A DNA stretch of 50,476 nucleotides, taken from NCBI GenBank assembly GCA_002354335.1, contig DELI01000002.1:1-50476 (forward strand), read 5' to 3'. The notes under the pieces were generated by a model. That model was not told where the DNA came from. It did not search any database and saw only the letters and a list, made by a program, of their open reading frames with translations. Source of the DNA: Sphingobacterium sp. UBA2700 (GTDB taxonomy: Bacteria; Bacteroidota; Bacteroidia; Sphingobacteriales; Sphingobacteriaceae). Of the stretch, positions 16,690 through 26,789 are shown piece by piece (the stretch's first letter is position 1; each line of letters begins with the position of its first letter). The translations under genes and the position numbers were made by a program.

Positions 16690-17682
16690 TTACCTTTCTC
16701 CTTCTTCAATGTCATAATCCTGATCTTCATTCTCGTCATCGCTACCGAAAGCTGTCATACCGCCCATCATAATTCCCAGTAATTTCATCCCGTAGTTCAT
16801 ATCCGTTAGGGCATATAAGGGTGCTGTTTTTTTTGCAACCAGCATATCGTCACTCACGGCCGTCTTTTTTACGGAAATCATTTCGTAGACCATGGTCGGT
16901 TCGTTCCCGTTTTCCAGGTAGATATCAATGCGCATAATCCCATGATCTTCGGGCAGATAATAAGGATGCGAAAAATTGATCCCTTTCGGAAGATCCTTGC
17001 TCGTATACACGACCAGTTTGTGCACCTGTACCGCAGGTATACCTAGTGAAGAAGCAGCGTCCTGCTGCAAAACTTTTGGTGTATATGTTGCAATGGAACA
17101 TTTATAACCTGCGACATCTGCCGTATTGGAAGACCGTTCCACCTTAAAGTTATCAGAAGAGATACGCCTATCTGCGGTGAACAGCCCTTCGTACCCTTCA
17201 GAGGGTTTATAGGCAGAGGTTACAGCCTCTCCCGAGTTGATCAGCGATGCAGTATAAAGAAAAGCCTCATCGCTTTGCTGGTTATGGTAGTGCTGTATAT
17301 CGTAACCCAGACCTTTGGTCTTGGCCATGGCCACTTTTCCCTTTATATAGATAGTCGCCTGTGGAGGTGTCATGATCATGGCCATTCCAAGCATCGGATT
17401 TTTCTCCATCATTGTCTGCATTCGGGAAAGATCTTTGGCTGGAATATCTTTGTATAAAGCAGCGAGCTGTTGCTGGATATTACCTTTTTGATAATCAATG
17501 TTTTCGGTGATCGTGCTGAGATCGACCCCTGCAAGTGAAACCCTCGTCGTAAGGATGCCTTCAAACACAGGATCCTGTACGTTTTTATTTTCTTTAACAG
17601 GTGCCTTAGTATCGGAACCCGTGGCCATCCCAAGAGATATTACGGACAGGATAATTAGGAATAGATAATTTATTTTTGACAT
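16690..17682 (-). CDS. Secreted DUF4412-like protein
   Basis: A 330-residue protein with a signal peptide (MSKINYLFLIILSVISLGMA) and no lipobox. The body shows repeated beta-strand patterns around MIMTPPQATIYIKGKVAMAK and VAGYKCSIATYTPK, which resemble DUF4412-type periplasmic proteins. The C-terminus is strongly acidic (SDDENEDQDYDIEEGER) after a Met/Gly-rich hydrophobic segment (KLLGIMMGGMTAFG). It is the first gene of a two-gene unit with the oxidoreductase. Family assignment is tentative. Confidence 0.6.
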   Translation of the reverse strand: MSKINYLFLIILSVISLGMATGSDTKAPVKENKNVQDPVFEGILTTRVSLAGVDLSTITENIDYQKGNIQQQLAALYKDIPAKDLSRMQTMMEKNPMLGMAMIMTPPQATIYIKGKVAMAKTKGLGYDIQHYHNQQSDEAFLYTASLINSGEAVTSAYKPSEGYEGLFTADRRISSDNFKVERSSNTADVAGYKCSIATYTPKVLQQDAASSLGIPAVQVHKLVVYTSKDLPKGINFSHPYYLPEDHGIMRIDIYLENGNEPTMVYEMISVKKTAVSDDMLVAKKTAPLYALTDMNYGMKLLGIMMGGMTAFGSDDENEDQDYDIEEGER

Positions 17683-18104
17683 GATTGTTTTAATATTTAA
17701 TTTCCTTCTTACTTAGCAATTGAACTACACCATTCGTCCACATCAACCTTCGGCACCGTTATTATATCATGATCAAGCGTACCGTATGCCTCCACCACTT
17801 GCTCAAACGTCCTTATCTCCTCATCAAAATCGTGCTTCTGTTCCACATCATTGCGATATATCTCCTTCCGGTCAGTATGAAGATAAACCTAATTGTTTAA
17901 ACTGACAATCAGGCTAGCAAAATTTAATCTTATCTTAACAGTGGATCAAAAAACCACCATTCACGACGACCTAATGACACAACTACCTAACGTCGAAACA
18001 CTTGTTACCACGCGATACTAATCAATCCTAACAATAAAACGGGAATCAGTCTGGTTTAACATTACATTAATAAAAACATAACCTTCGACTGGTTTTTCAT
18101 TGGC
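17683..18104. other. Divergent intergenic region
   Basis: About 420 bp between the minus-strand DUF4412-like gene and the sigma factor of locus A. It must hold both promoters. No convincing gene was found; the short plus-strand frame at 17720-17905 has no coding character. Confidence 0.5.
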
Positions 18105-18112
18105 TAATTTTG
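18105..18112 (+). promoter_or_regulatory. Candidate -7 element of the locus A sigma gene
   Basis: TAATTTTG, a perfect TAnnTTTG match, 22 bp before the ATG at 18135, giving a leader of about 15 nt. The -33 region holds only TTCG at 17-bp spacing. Confidence 0.4.
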
Positions 18113-18134
18113 CATTGGAATTCGACGATGCAAT

Positions 18135-18728
18135 ATGGCAAAAAGGGAAATAGACAGATTCATTAAACAATGGCTGGAAGGCGATGAAGCGGCTTTCAAA
18201 CGTGTTGTGGATTACTATTTCCATCAAATGCATGCCTTTGCGCTTCAAATGGTCCGAAACCGGGAAGATGCGGAGGAGCTGGTAATGAATGCGTTTCTAA
18301 AATTATGGCAGCACAAAAATCGGATCACTTATGTATCCAGACCCGACGAATATCTTTTCGGTATCCTGCGCCGGGAAATTGTGGGGCATGCCAGAAAGCG
18401 GATCGTGGTGACAGAGCCTTTAGAAAATATCGATCTGACTGAGCTGGGAACGGTCGAACACCCGGAATTTACCATACAGGAAATCCGTGCAAAATATCAA
18501 GCAGCTTTGGATAAACTCACTCCAAGACAAAAAGTGGTATTCCAGCTCAGCAGGGAACAGGATATGACCCAAAAGGAAATTTCCGATAGAACGGGCCTAT
18601 CCGTGAATACCGTCGGCAATCACATGAACGCAGCACTCAAAGTTTTTCGTGAAGAAATGAAGGAGTACCCCAATGTGATGCTTGTCTTTTTCCTGTGCTG
18701 TCCCACTGCGACCCTATTCCTTGGCTAA
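18135..18728 (+). CDS. ECF-family RNA polymerase sigma factor, locus A
   Basis: A 197-residue ECF sigma factor. Region 2 is at about residues 10-75 (FKRVVDYYFHQMHAFALQMV, REDAEELVMNAFLKLWQH) and region 4 at about 120-175 (ALDKLTPRQKVVFQLSREQ, TQKEISDRTGLSVNTVGNHM). The C-terminus has a short hydrophobic tail (NVMLVFFLCCPTATLFLG), often seen in Bacteroidota ECF factors. It directs RNA polymerase to the receptor operon when released by its FecR anti-sigma factor, encoded 153 bp downstream. Confidence 0.95.
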   Translation: MAKREIDRFIKQWLEGDEAAFKRVVDYYFHQMHAFALQMVRNREDAEELVMNAFLKLWQHKNRITYVSRPDEYLFGILRREIVGHARKRIVVTEPLENIDLTELGTVEHPEFTIQEIRAKYQAALDKLTPRQKVVFQLSREQDMTQKEISDRTGLSVNTVGNHMNAALKVFREEMKEYPNVMLVFFLCCPTATLFLG

Positions 18729-18881
18729 TTTCTTCCTCTTATTGCCTTTCAATCGGTTAATTTAATATTAAGTGATGCTCCCTGAGTATTAACAAATCAT
18801 GAAATCGTACTTTTCATATAGTGGCTAAGGTCGGCTTTTGCATTGTTTATGGTAGAGGGCATATTGTAATGTCCGTAAACG

Positions 18882-20108
18882 ATGAATGAAATGAGTCGAC
18901 CATCAAGAGAAACATTGCTCCGCTATTTCAAGGGAGCATGCCCGCCAAATGAAAGTAAACTGGTGGAACTGTACCTTTCCATGGATATCGATAAGGAATA
19001 CGTGGAGTCCTGTATAGCAGAAGTATGGGACGAATTGGGCCCGCACGCTAGGCTGAATACAGATGACAGCAATCTGGAAAAGTTTAAGGAGCAGCTCGAC
19101 CAAAAGAAAGGGGCATTAATACAACTTCCACCCCTTGATCATCCAAGAGGTAAGCAATGGACTTTATTTCGGCTTCCGACGTGGATGAAAGTGGCGGCGG
19201 CTGCCGTACTCCTCATTGGGGGCTCCGCATTGGTAATCTATAACAAATTAAGAACGGACGACACGCTGGTCGCTCAACAGGAAAATGATATACTTCCCGG
19301 AAGCGATAAAGCACTCCTGACCTTGTCTGACGGATCGACGGTCTCCCTATCAGAAGCAGAAAACGGTAAGATAGCCGCACAGCACGGACTTCGGATTGAG
19401 AAGACGAACGAGGGTGAAATTGTATACCAGACAAATGGCGGTTCCGCTGCTAAAGCCAATGCTTTCAACAGCGTGGTCACGCCAAACGGCGGACAATATC
19501 GTGTTATATTGCCCGATGGCTCAAAAGCTTTGCTCAATGCCGCCTCATCGCTGACCTATCCGGTGCACTTCGATAAACGGGAGCGCCGAGTAAAAATGAC
19601 CGGAGAAGTTTATTTTGAGATCGCAAAAGCAACCAACGACAGAAACGAGCGTCTGCCCTTTTTCGTAGAGACCGACAAGCAGGAAATACAGGTGCTGGGC
19701 ACAACGTTCAACGTGAGTGCCTACAAGGACGACCCATACCATTATACCACATTGATAGAGGGAAGCGTGCGCTTGATGTCTTCGGCCGACGGCAGGTTCA
19801 CATTGCTGAAACCTGGCCAGCATGCAATTGTAGGAAGAACGGTATCGGTGTCCGAAGCCGACATGAAGCGAGACCTTGCCTGGGTAAACGGTAATTTTAT
19901 TTTCCGTCGAGAGGAACTCCATAGCATCCTGCGTAAGATTTCCCGATGGTATGATGTAGAGGTCGAGTGTCCGCCCGAACTCGGTAAGATGAAATTTACA
20001 GGAAAAGTTTCCCGCAGTCAACCCCTTTCAGCGGTGGTCGAAATGATTTCTTCCCTCGACAAGATCAACATACAACTTAAAGAAAGGAGGATTACCGTGA
20101 CCAAATAA
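18882..20108 (+). CDS. FecR-family anti-sigma factor, locus A
   Basis: A 408-residue inner-membrane regulator. The cytoplasmic N-terminus (residues 1-100) should bind the sigma factor. One TM helix is at about 103-123 (MKVAAAAVLLIGGSALVIY). The periplasmic FecR domain includes VVTPNGGQYRVILPDGSKALLNAASSL-type sequence and RRVKMTGEVYFEI. A C-terminal DUF4974 domain ends KINIQLKERRITVTK. It relays the signal from the STN domain of the receptor encoded next. The start at 18882 is followed by another ATG nine bases on; either could be used. Confidence 0.95.
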   Translation: MNEMSRPSRETLLRYFKGACPPNESKLVELYLSMDIDKEYVESCIAEVWDELGPHARLNTDDSNLEKFKEQLDQKKGALIQLPPLDHPRGKQWTLFRLPTWMKVAAAAVLLIGGSALVIYNKLRTDDTLVAQQENDILPGSDKALLTLSDGSTVSLSEAENGKIAAQHGLRIEKTNEGEIVYQTNGGSAAKANAFNSVVTPNGGQYRVILPDGSKALLNAASSLTYPVHFDKRERRVKMTGEVYFEIAKATNDRNERLPFFVETDKQEIQVLGTTFNVSAYKDDPYHYTTLIEGSVRLMSSADGRFTLLKPGQHAIVGRTVSVSEADMKRDLAWVNGNFIFRREELHSILRKISRWYDVEVECPPELGKMKFTGKVSRSQPLSAVVEMISSLDKINIQLKERRITVTK

Positions 20109-20146
20109 CTACCAGTCCAACGACTTTGATTAGCATATAAAAAGAG

Positions 20147-20173
20147 GCGGCAGGTGCTACCAACATCTGCCGC
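20147..20173 (+). promoter_or_regulatory. Hairpin between fecR and the STN receptor, locus A
   Basis: GCGGCAGGTG (20147-20156) pairs with CATCTGCCGC (20164-20173), a 10-bp stem with one G-T wobble and a 7-nt loop. It is followed by TTATAATTAA rather than a T-run, so it may be a weak terminator, an RNA-processing barrier or an attenuator. It could set the receptor operon's expression apart from sigma/fecR. Confidence 0.6.
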
Positions 20174-20242
20174 TTATAATTAAGTCATCCAAAAAAAATG
20201 TGTAGACAAATTTTCAAAAGGACAAAACTATAAAACAAAAGT

Positions 20243-23200
20243 ATGAATTTTTATCAAGTCATGCGTGTTATGAAAATCACCATGCTATTATTGACGCTCT
20301 GTCTTTTACAGTTGAGTGCTGCCACGTATGGGCAACAGCTGACTTTAAATAAGCAAAGCGCCCATATCGCTGATATCTTAGAGGAAATCAGCGATAAGAC
20401 AGGCTACGATTTCTTTTATGATGCCGAAATATTCGATGGAGCACCACGGGTAACGGTCAATGTCAGGAACGCTGATATAGACAGGGTGTTATCGCTGTGC
20501 TTCCAGAAGCTTCCGTTCGCATACACGATCAACAACAAGATCGTAACCGTAAAGAAAACAACCTCAAAAATACCTGCCGATAAAAGGCCAACAAATAATT
20601 CGAAGCAGTCTATACCCATCCGTGGTCGCGTGATCGATGCCAGCGATAAAACTGCCCTCCCGGGAGTTTCTGTACGGGTAAAAGGCGTGCAGGCAGGCGC
20701 TACGACCGATGTAAACGGTAATTTTGCGATTACGGTCCCATCCGCTGGATCGGTACTTGTATTTAGCTACCTGAGTTATGAAACCAAAGAGGTAATTATC
20801 ACGGGATCCCAACGTGAAATACTCGTTTCCTTGAAACAGTCGTCAACTGCTTTGAGCGAGGTGACCGTCCAGGCCCGCCGGAATACACGGACAGAGATTG
20901 CCGTATTGGAAGAAAGAAAAAAGGCTTCCATTATTCAGGATGCCATCTCCGCTCAGCAAATAGAACGTACGGGGAGTATTACGACCACGCAAGCACTGCA
21001 GCGGATTTCCGGTGTGACGGTAACAGACGATAAGTACGTCGCTATACGGGGCCTGGGGGATCGCTCCGTGATCGGACAGCTTAACGGCGCAAGGCTGGCA
21101 TCTTCGGATCCCGACCGCAGCGCTATTCCGCTGGATCTGGTTCCGGCGTCCTTATTGGATAATATTACCATCTATAAAACCGTGACACCCGACAAGCCTG
21201 CCGATGCCGCCTCGGGTATCGTAGAACTGAAAACAAAATCTGTACCCGACAAAATGACCTTTGAAGTTATAGCGCAATCGGGGTTTAACTCAAACATCGG
21301 CATAGGTGGGAATTACAACAGCTTCTGGAACAGCGATATGGGAGTATTGGGAACAAAAATCAATCAAAAAGATCTGTCGAAGGATTTCCTTAAACTCTCG
21401 CAACAGTATCCGGATGGGCTGGGTTCCATCCAGCAGCTGATCGCGTCCAGTGGTTATAACACGGAGATCCGCGCAGAGGTGGGACGTATCAATTCAATCA
21501 TGCAAGGATTTGATCCTGTTTTGACCTCCCAAGCAAAGCGGGCTCCTTTAAACCAGCTATATTCGGCAACATTCGGAAATAGTTACGAGGTATTTGGAAA
21601 ACATAAATTAGGCGTGATCCTGGGAGGAAATTACTACCGGCGTACATCAAATATCTATAATGGTGACTTGACGCAATATAGTATTTATCAAGGTGTTGTG
21701 ACTGGAAATCCCTATATCTATAGTCAGCGCAAGATTCCAAACTTCACCTCTACCAACAATATTGTGATGGGTAAATACCAGACCTATCAGGAGCGTACTG
21801 GTGTGGAAACCCTCAACTATGGCTTACTGGGAGGCCTGACTTACCGGTTCAATCCGCGTCATGAGGTCAGCTTTCAATATTTAGGCAGCTGGGGAGGGGA
21901 AAATACGGCATCCAATCTGCGGGGTGGATATTACTATGCGGGGCTGCCCGGCGATGTGAGCAGTACAACCTTTTCGTTAAAACAGACCTTTCGGACACTG
22001 CATACGGTCAACCTGCAGGGCGAGCACAAGCTTTTTGAAGGGGAGTATTCCCCCCGCCTGAGCTATAATGTGGCTACTTCCTCGTCCGACCAGAATGACC
22101 CGGACTACCGGTTCGTCAATATGGTCGACTATAAACCGCGCTACGGTGGCGCCATTGAGGTGCCGTTCATTCCCGATCGGCCGGGTACTAGCGGAACGGA
22201 ATATGTATATACTGAAAGATACTACGCCCTGACATCGGGATATGTCAACGGTTTTGGCCCTTATGGCATTATGCAGGCGGATCCGAATGGCAGGCGTTGG
22301 CGCAAGCTGGATGAGACCACCTACAACTATAAAGGAGATCTGGCTTTCCCATTCCGGTTGTTCGGACAGAAACAAGAGTTTAAGACCGGGGTCAATTATC
22401 TAAGCAGGGAACGGCAATTCGGAGAGAATGTCCTGTTCTTACCCGGATCCAATTTCACCAGCTACGGCGCGAATCCGCCGGGGAAGTTGTCCTCCCTTCC
22501 ATTGTATGATGTTGAAGGCAACCTTGACCGTTTGGTCAGCAATGAAACCATTGGCGTCAAATTGCCTACAGGCGCTGTGGAAGAGGGGGATTTTCCTGTA
22601 GGAGGGTTTTTATACAATATTCAGAAATCACCGAACAACTACACTGGATTTTATGAAACCAATGCATTCTACGCCATGTTAGACCTGAAACTCAGCGATG
22701 ATTTTAGAATAGCAGGCGGTGTGCGTTTTGAGAATACCAACATACAATCTTCGGTTGATACGGCCAATGTATTCCTGGATCCCTCGTTGACAGCGGCAAA
22801 CGAAGATGGAACGGTAAACCTCAATCCGCAGAATCCCAATTCCGTGTATAAACAAGGTTACAAACCTTTTTATTCGGCCAATGCCACCTATACCCTGCAC
22901 GATAACATGAACTTCCGTGTAGCTTTCAATACCACACTGGCCAGACCGGAACTCCGGGAGATTACCAATGTGTATGAGTTCGACGCCTTTCAGATGGGGC
23001 TTGTCGTCGGAAACAGGAACCTGAGGAACCAATCGACAAAAAACCTTGATTTCCGATGGGAATGGTTCCCGGATGCCGGGGAAGTCATAGCTGTATCTGC
23101 ATTTGGAAAACAGATAGACAACCAACTGGTCAAGGTATTCAGTCTGCAGACAGATGGTCTGGCAGCGACTTTTCCTGAATTTCCGGTTATCCAGTTTCAG

Positions 23201-23749
23201 AACGATCCCAACCGGGGACATGTCTACGGCCTGGAATTTGAACTGGTAAAAAACCTGGGATCATTTTGGGAGCCTGCAGCTGATTTCTTCCTGGGATCGA
23301 ACCTGCTGCTGGCCCAGAGTAACATCAAAAAAACGCCTGAAAGACTGGCCGCCAATTGGTCTATCGATCGCAATGCACCAACCAACAGTCCTTTGTTTGA
23401 GCAAGCACCCTACAGTATCAATGCCTGGCTAAATTATACCAATAAAAAATGGGGTTCGGATATTACAGCAACCTATAACAACGTCGGTGAGCGTTTGGTC
23501 CAGATCAACCTTACGGGCGAGCCTGATTTGTATACCCGCCCGTTCTCGATGCTGGATTTAGTTTTTTCGCAGAAAATCAATAAGCGGATCCTGTTCAAAG
23601 GCTATGCCAAGAATATCCTGAATCCGGCGGTCAAGACCGTGTATGCCAATCCGAATACAGGAGGTAAATGGTATGGCACGGAGTATATCAACCGGAGTTA
23701 CAAACGCGGAACCGAGATCATGCTTGGTTTTACCTATAATGTGTTTTAG
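20243..23749 (+). CDS. STN-domain TonB-dependent receptor (signal transducer), locus A
   Basis: A 1168-residue outer-membrane receptor. It has a signal peptide (to about residue 31, AATYGQQ), then an STN domain (about 35-105; HIADILEEISDKTGYDFFYD, NKIVTVKK) that contacts FecR in the periplasm. A carboxypeptidase-regulatory-like domain follows (IPIRGRVIDASDKTALPGVS), then the plug (LQRISGVTVTDDKYVAIRGL; DNITIYKTVTPDKPADAASG) and a long barrel ending in GFTYNVF. STN plus FecR plus ECF sigma is the classic ligand-sensing uptake arrangement. No SusD partner is present; the five lipoproteins downstream probably serve as surface partners. The ligand is unknown. The next gene starts 2 bp after its stop. 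Confidence 0.95.
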   Translation: MNFYQVMRVMKITMLLLTLCLLQLSAATYGQQLTLNKQSAHIADILEEISDKTGYDFFYDAEIFDGAPRVTVNVRNADIDRVLSLCFQKLPFAYTINNKIVTVKKTTSKIPADKRPTNNSKQSIPIRGRVIDASDKTALPGVSVRVKGVQAGATTDVNGNFAITVPSAGSVLVFSYLSYETKEVIITGSQREILVSLKQSSTALSEVTVQARRNTRTEIAVLEERKKASIIQDAISAQQIERTGSITTTQALQRISGVTVTDDKYVAIRGLGDRSVIGQLNGARLASSDPDRSAIPLDLVPASLLDNITIYKTVTPDKPADAASGIVELKTKSVPDKMTFEVIAQSGFNSNIGIGGNYNSFWNSDMGVLGTKINQKDLSKDFLKLSQQYPDGLGSIQQLIASSGYNTEIRAEVGRINSIMQGFDPVLTSQAKRAPLNQLYSATFGNSYEVFGKHKLGVILGGNYYRRTSNIYNGDLTQYSIYQGVVTGNPYIYSQRKIPNFTSTNNIVMGKYQTYQERTGVETLNYGLLGGLTYRFNPRHEVSFQYLGSWGGENTASNLRGGYYYAGLPGDVSSTTFSLKQTFRTLHTVNLQGEHKLFEGEYSPRLSYNVATSSSDQNDPDYRFVNMVDYKPRYGGAIEVPFIPDRPGTSGTEYVYTERYYALTSGYVNGFGPYGIMQADPNGRRWRKLDETTYNYKGDLAFPFRLFGQKQEFKTGVNYLSRERQFGENVLFLPGSNFTSYGANPPGKLSSLPLYDVEGNLDRLVSNETIGVKLPTGAVEEGDFPVGGFLYNIQKSPNNYTGFYETNAFYAMLDLKLSDDFRIAGGVRFENTNIQSSVDTANVFLDPSLTAANEDGTVNLNPQNPNSVYKQGYKPFYSANATYTLHDNMNFRVAFNTTLARPELREITNVYEFDAFQMGLVVGNRNLRNQSTKNLDFRWEWFPDAGEVIAVSAFGKQIDNQLVKVFSLQTDGLAATFPEFPVIQFQNDPNRGHVYGLEFELVKNLGSFWEPAADFFLGSNLLLAQSNIKKTPERLAANWSIDRNAPTNSPLFEQAPYSINAWLNYTNKKWGSDITATYNNVGERLVQINLTGEPDLYTRPFSMLDLVFSQKINKRILFKGYAKNILNPAVKTVYANPNTGGKWYGTEYINRSYKRGTEIMLGFTYNVF

Positions 23750-23751
23750 AT

Positions 23752-25512
23752 ATGAAAAACTGTAAATTAAAGATCTTGCTCTTATTCTTTGTCCCCTATT
23801 CGTTGCTCTTCTTTGAGGGGTGCAAAAAAGAAAACCTGGACTACACCTTTGATTACCGCCAGAACGTGGATGCGCAGAAATCCTCCAACGTCCGATTGGT
23901 AAACCTTTCACAAAACTCACAGTTGATCGCCAACGGCGATAGCTTGACGAATTTTTTCTTACCACCCCAGGGGTCAGGATACGTCCCCCCTGAGGAATCT
24001 ACCTACCCCGGCACCAAGTATTTCCCGTCCAACGGTCGTTTGGGGCTAAGCTGGGCCGTGCCACAGGATTTATTCGCAGCAGACGGCACCATACATTTTA
24101 AAACGACTTTTATTCCAACACCCACCAGCAGTATAGTGTCGCATGACGTGGCGTTTACTGCGAAGGAAGACTATAATAACCCAAAGGATTACTACCTGTT
24201 GATCAATCATGAGAATTTGGTTCAAGATCCTAAAAAAGTAGTGGAAGTGCCCCGGAGCGTAACCGCACCATCAAAAGCGGATCATTTTAAAATCCGTATT
24301 ATCAATTTTTCAAAAAAACTAGGAGCTTCCAACTCGATGGAGGATATAGCCACTCCCATAACCTTGGCATATGCAGATGGAACGCCGGTTAGCAATACGA
24401 CCAATGGAATTGCAGGGGAAAATTGGTCTGACTATGTAGAGGTCCCTTACGGCACCTATCAGTTTAAGATCTTAACATCAGATGGACGCCAGATTCCCTC
24501 CATAGGCCAGAGCTATTATAATCATATTAGCCAGTCCAACTCCACGATGGAAATGGGAGGGATCGGTAACATCGCCCGGATGTCTTCAGGCCTAACCTAC
24601 GCACCGATCCAGACCTTCCAGCCGGGCGGAATATACAGCATTGTGGTTCATCCGGCTTCATTCACCTGGACCACAGGCAATGATGATGTCAGCGAGTTCC
24701 AAAATGGTTTCCGGATCATAACGGATATCACCGAGCCCCAAAATCGCACGTATAGCCAGGTCCAGCTTGCCAATGTGCTGGCCGGGCAGGATGTCGTCCT
24801 TAAAATCAAGGGGAAGGCAACAACAGCCACTGCTTACGGCGCAGCATCTGATTATCAACGCGTAGTATCGGGTAAGCAAACGATTGAAGTACTGAGCGCT
24901 ACTGGACAGTCCCTGTTGTCACTGGAAGAGGAACTTCTGGGCGGTTATAATTACACCCTATGGTTATATGCTGATCAGGACAAAAAAATCAAAGGCCTGC
25001 TTGCTGTAAATAATCTAGCTGGAACGGTCTACACCGGACAGGGAAGCAGCGGTAATAACGCAACAATCGACCGGATTGATTCCAGATTTTTCTTTAATTT
25101 CCGCTTCCTCAATTTTTGTCCGCAGGTTCCATATGCCACATTCACCACAGGCGACGGACGCCCTTTCGCAGGAACCAGCACGACGGGGCAAGGTGTCAAC
25201 GTTTCTTTCGGATCCATGAATATCCTGCATCCCTATGCGTCTGTTACTTACAGCATGTCGGATGATATGGGCAACGCATATCAGTTCATGGCCTATAATT
25301 CCTTACCAACCCGTGTCCCAGGCGACTGGATCAAACAGATTGCACCGCTATCCAGTGAGGAATTGGTGGCCAATAAAGACCTCTACGGCGCTGTCGGCCG
25401 AAAAATCCCTCTGCATGAACCCGGGGTATACAGCATTGCGCTGATCGGCGAGCTGAACGAAGAAAATGCAGCACAGAAAGCACGTTTTATGGTTGTCAAA
25501 CACACGAAATAG
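23752..25512 (+). CDS. DUF4397-like multi-domain lipoprotein
   Basis: A 586-residue lipoprotein. The signal peptide ends in FFEGC (Cys24). The body appears to hold three related Ig-like modules, each opening with a similar strand: SNVRLVNLSQNSQLIANGD (about 45), HFKIRIINFSKK (about 183) and FFNFRFLNFCPQ (about 450). This strand pattern resembles DUF4397. It is translated directly after the STN receptor (2-bp gap), so it is most likely a surface-exposed partner of that receptor, filling the place SusD has elsewhere. No enzyme motif is seen. Confidence 0.7.
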   Translation: MKNCKLKILLLFFVPYSLLFFEGCKKENLDYTFDYRQNVDAQKSSNVRLVNLSQNSQLIANGDSLTNFFLPPQGSGYVPPEESTYPGTKYFPSNGRLGLSWAVPQDLFAADGTIHFKTTFIPTPTSSIVSHDVAFTAKEDYNNPKDYYLLINHENLVQDPKKVVEVPRSVTAPSKADHFKIRIINFSKKLGASNSMEDIATPITLAYADGTPVSNTTNGIAGENWSDYVEVPYGTYQFKILTSDGRQIPSIGQSYYNHISQSNSTMEMGGIGNIARMSSGLTYAPIQTFQPGGIYSIVVHPASFTWTTGNDDVSEFQNGFRIITDITEPQNRTYSQVQLANVLAGQDVVLKIKGKATTATAYGAASDYQRVVSGKQTIEVLSATGQSLLSLEEELLGGYNYTLWLYADQDKKIKGLLAVNNLAGTVYTGQGSSGNNATIDRIDSRFFFNFRFLNFCPQVPYATFTTGDGRPFAGTSTTGQGVNVSFGSMNILHPYASVTYSMSDDMGNAYQFMAYNSLPTRVPGDWIKQIAPLSSEELVANKDLYGAVGRKIPLHEPGVYSIALIGELNEENAAQKARFMVVKHTK

Positions 25513-25521
25513 CTATTAGAT

Positions 25522-26787
25522 ATGAAAAAATATAATAACCCTGACTTTCGCAGGAAGATATACAAGGCTTTCCGGTTATCCTTCATCCTTGTTCCGTTAT
25601 CCCTGTTACTTTTTGGTTGTACAAAGACCGAATTTCGCACCGTCGAGGATCCGGCATACATCCGGGTATTCAACAACTTGACCTACACCCTGACTTTGGA
25701 CAACAAAGAGGAACCGCAGCCTTTCTTTTGTATGTTCATCGACCCGGAGTTTGACGCATCCGGAAGGCCCGTAGGCGGATTAGCGGTGGGTGACTTCCTT
25801 GATAAACGCCATATTTACGCGGCACCCAATGCGGCACATGCCGGGTTGAGTACTTCCAGGTTCAATCCCGAATATCCGGGAAAGGAATTGGTGCCTACCG
25901 CCCCTATATTAAACGGATTTGACCTCACCAACTGGGCACAAATACCGGCAGGTAAACGTCGATTCCTGTTTATGTCCCGCCCCATCAGTGATGTGCCGTT
26001 TTCCAGCTTGCCGGACGAACAGCAACGTGTCGTCTTCCTGGATACCACGGTCGATCTATCAGCTCGGGAAATCTATACGCTGCATATTCTGCAGAAAGAT
26101 TTTGCCACGAAGGAAAACGGCTTGTACGTGCGAAAAGAAACTTTTCATAAACAGGCGTTTTCCGATACATTAAGCTACGTCAATTTTTACAACCTTAGTT
26201 CCAAAGGCTTCTGGACAGCCGCAGAAGAGTTGAAACTGCCGGTACCGGGTACCTCGAAATCGCTGCGTTATGGCATCCGGGATACCATGAATATTTTCAT
26301 GACACACATCCAACCCGGCACTGACGCGACAGGAACGACGGTACAGCAGCGGATCCCGAATTTTAGTTATCAATTCGCGGGGACGGTGATCCGTAACATT
26401 ACGGATCCCGAAGTAACGCCGTATTATAGCTTTCCCGTTTTTTTAAATACTGGCAATAAGGTTTACGCGGATACATGGCAATATATTCAGTTTTTTGCGC
26501 CACCCATAGATCCGCGTACCTCCGGAAGTTATAACGAACCACCGCGTGTACCCACCGGATTGAACCCCGCTGCGGTGAAAGACGGTACTTTCGGCTATAT
26601 ACTGATGGATCATGCACAGTACGATCCCAATTATTACCTGAATACGTTCTTCCCGGGGCTGACCGTGAATGTACATGCCGGGACGGACAATCCCAGGACT
26701 TTTGGCGTGGTCAATAGTATTGAAGTCGTGAATGGCAATGCATTCCTGACCACGGTGCAACGTAAATATCCACAACCAATCTATTAG
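25522..26787 (+). CDS. DUF4397-like lipoprotein
   Basis: A 421-residue lipoprotein with signal peptide and lipobox LLFGC (Cys33), preceded by a basic N-region. It begins after the Cys with AYIRVFNNLTYTLTLDN, the same style of opening strand as the upstream lipoprotein, and a second such strand occurs at TLSYVNFYNLSSKGF. The rest is beta-rich with many Pro/Tyr. There are no catalytic motifs. It lies 9 bp after the previous gene and 2 bp before the first fasciclin gene. It is probably a surface component of the same uptake complex. Confidence 0.6.
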   Translation: MKKYNNPDFRRKIYKAFRLSFILVPLSLLLFGCTKTEFRTVEDPAYIRVFNNLTYTLTLDNKEEPQPFFCMFIDPEFDASGRPVGGLAVGDFLDKRHIYAAPNAAHAGLSTSRFNPEYPGKELVPTAPILNGFDLTNWAQIPAGKRRFLFMSRPISDVPFSSLPDEQQRVVFLDTTVDLSAREIYTLHILQKDFATKENGLYVRKETFHKQAFSDTLSYVNFYNLSSKGFWTAAEELKLPVPGTSKSLRYGIRDTMNIFMTHIQPGTDATGTTVQQRIPNFSYQFAGTVIRNITDPEVTPYYSFPVFLNTGNKVYADTWQYIQFFAPPIDPRTSGSYNEPPRVPTGLNPAAVKDGTFGYILMDHAQYDPNYYLNTFFPGLTVNVHAGTDNPRTFGVVNSIEVVNGNAFLTTVQRKYPQPIY

Positions 26788-26789
26788 CG

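Noticed and set aside
17720..17905. A 61-residue plus-strand frame in the divergent intergenic region.
   Set aside because: Composition (Pro/His-rich) and lack of a ribosome binding site give no sign of coding; the region is better explained as promoters.
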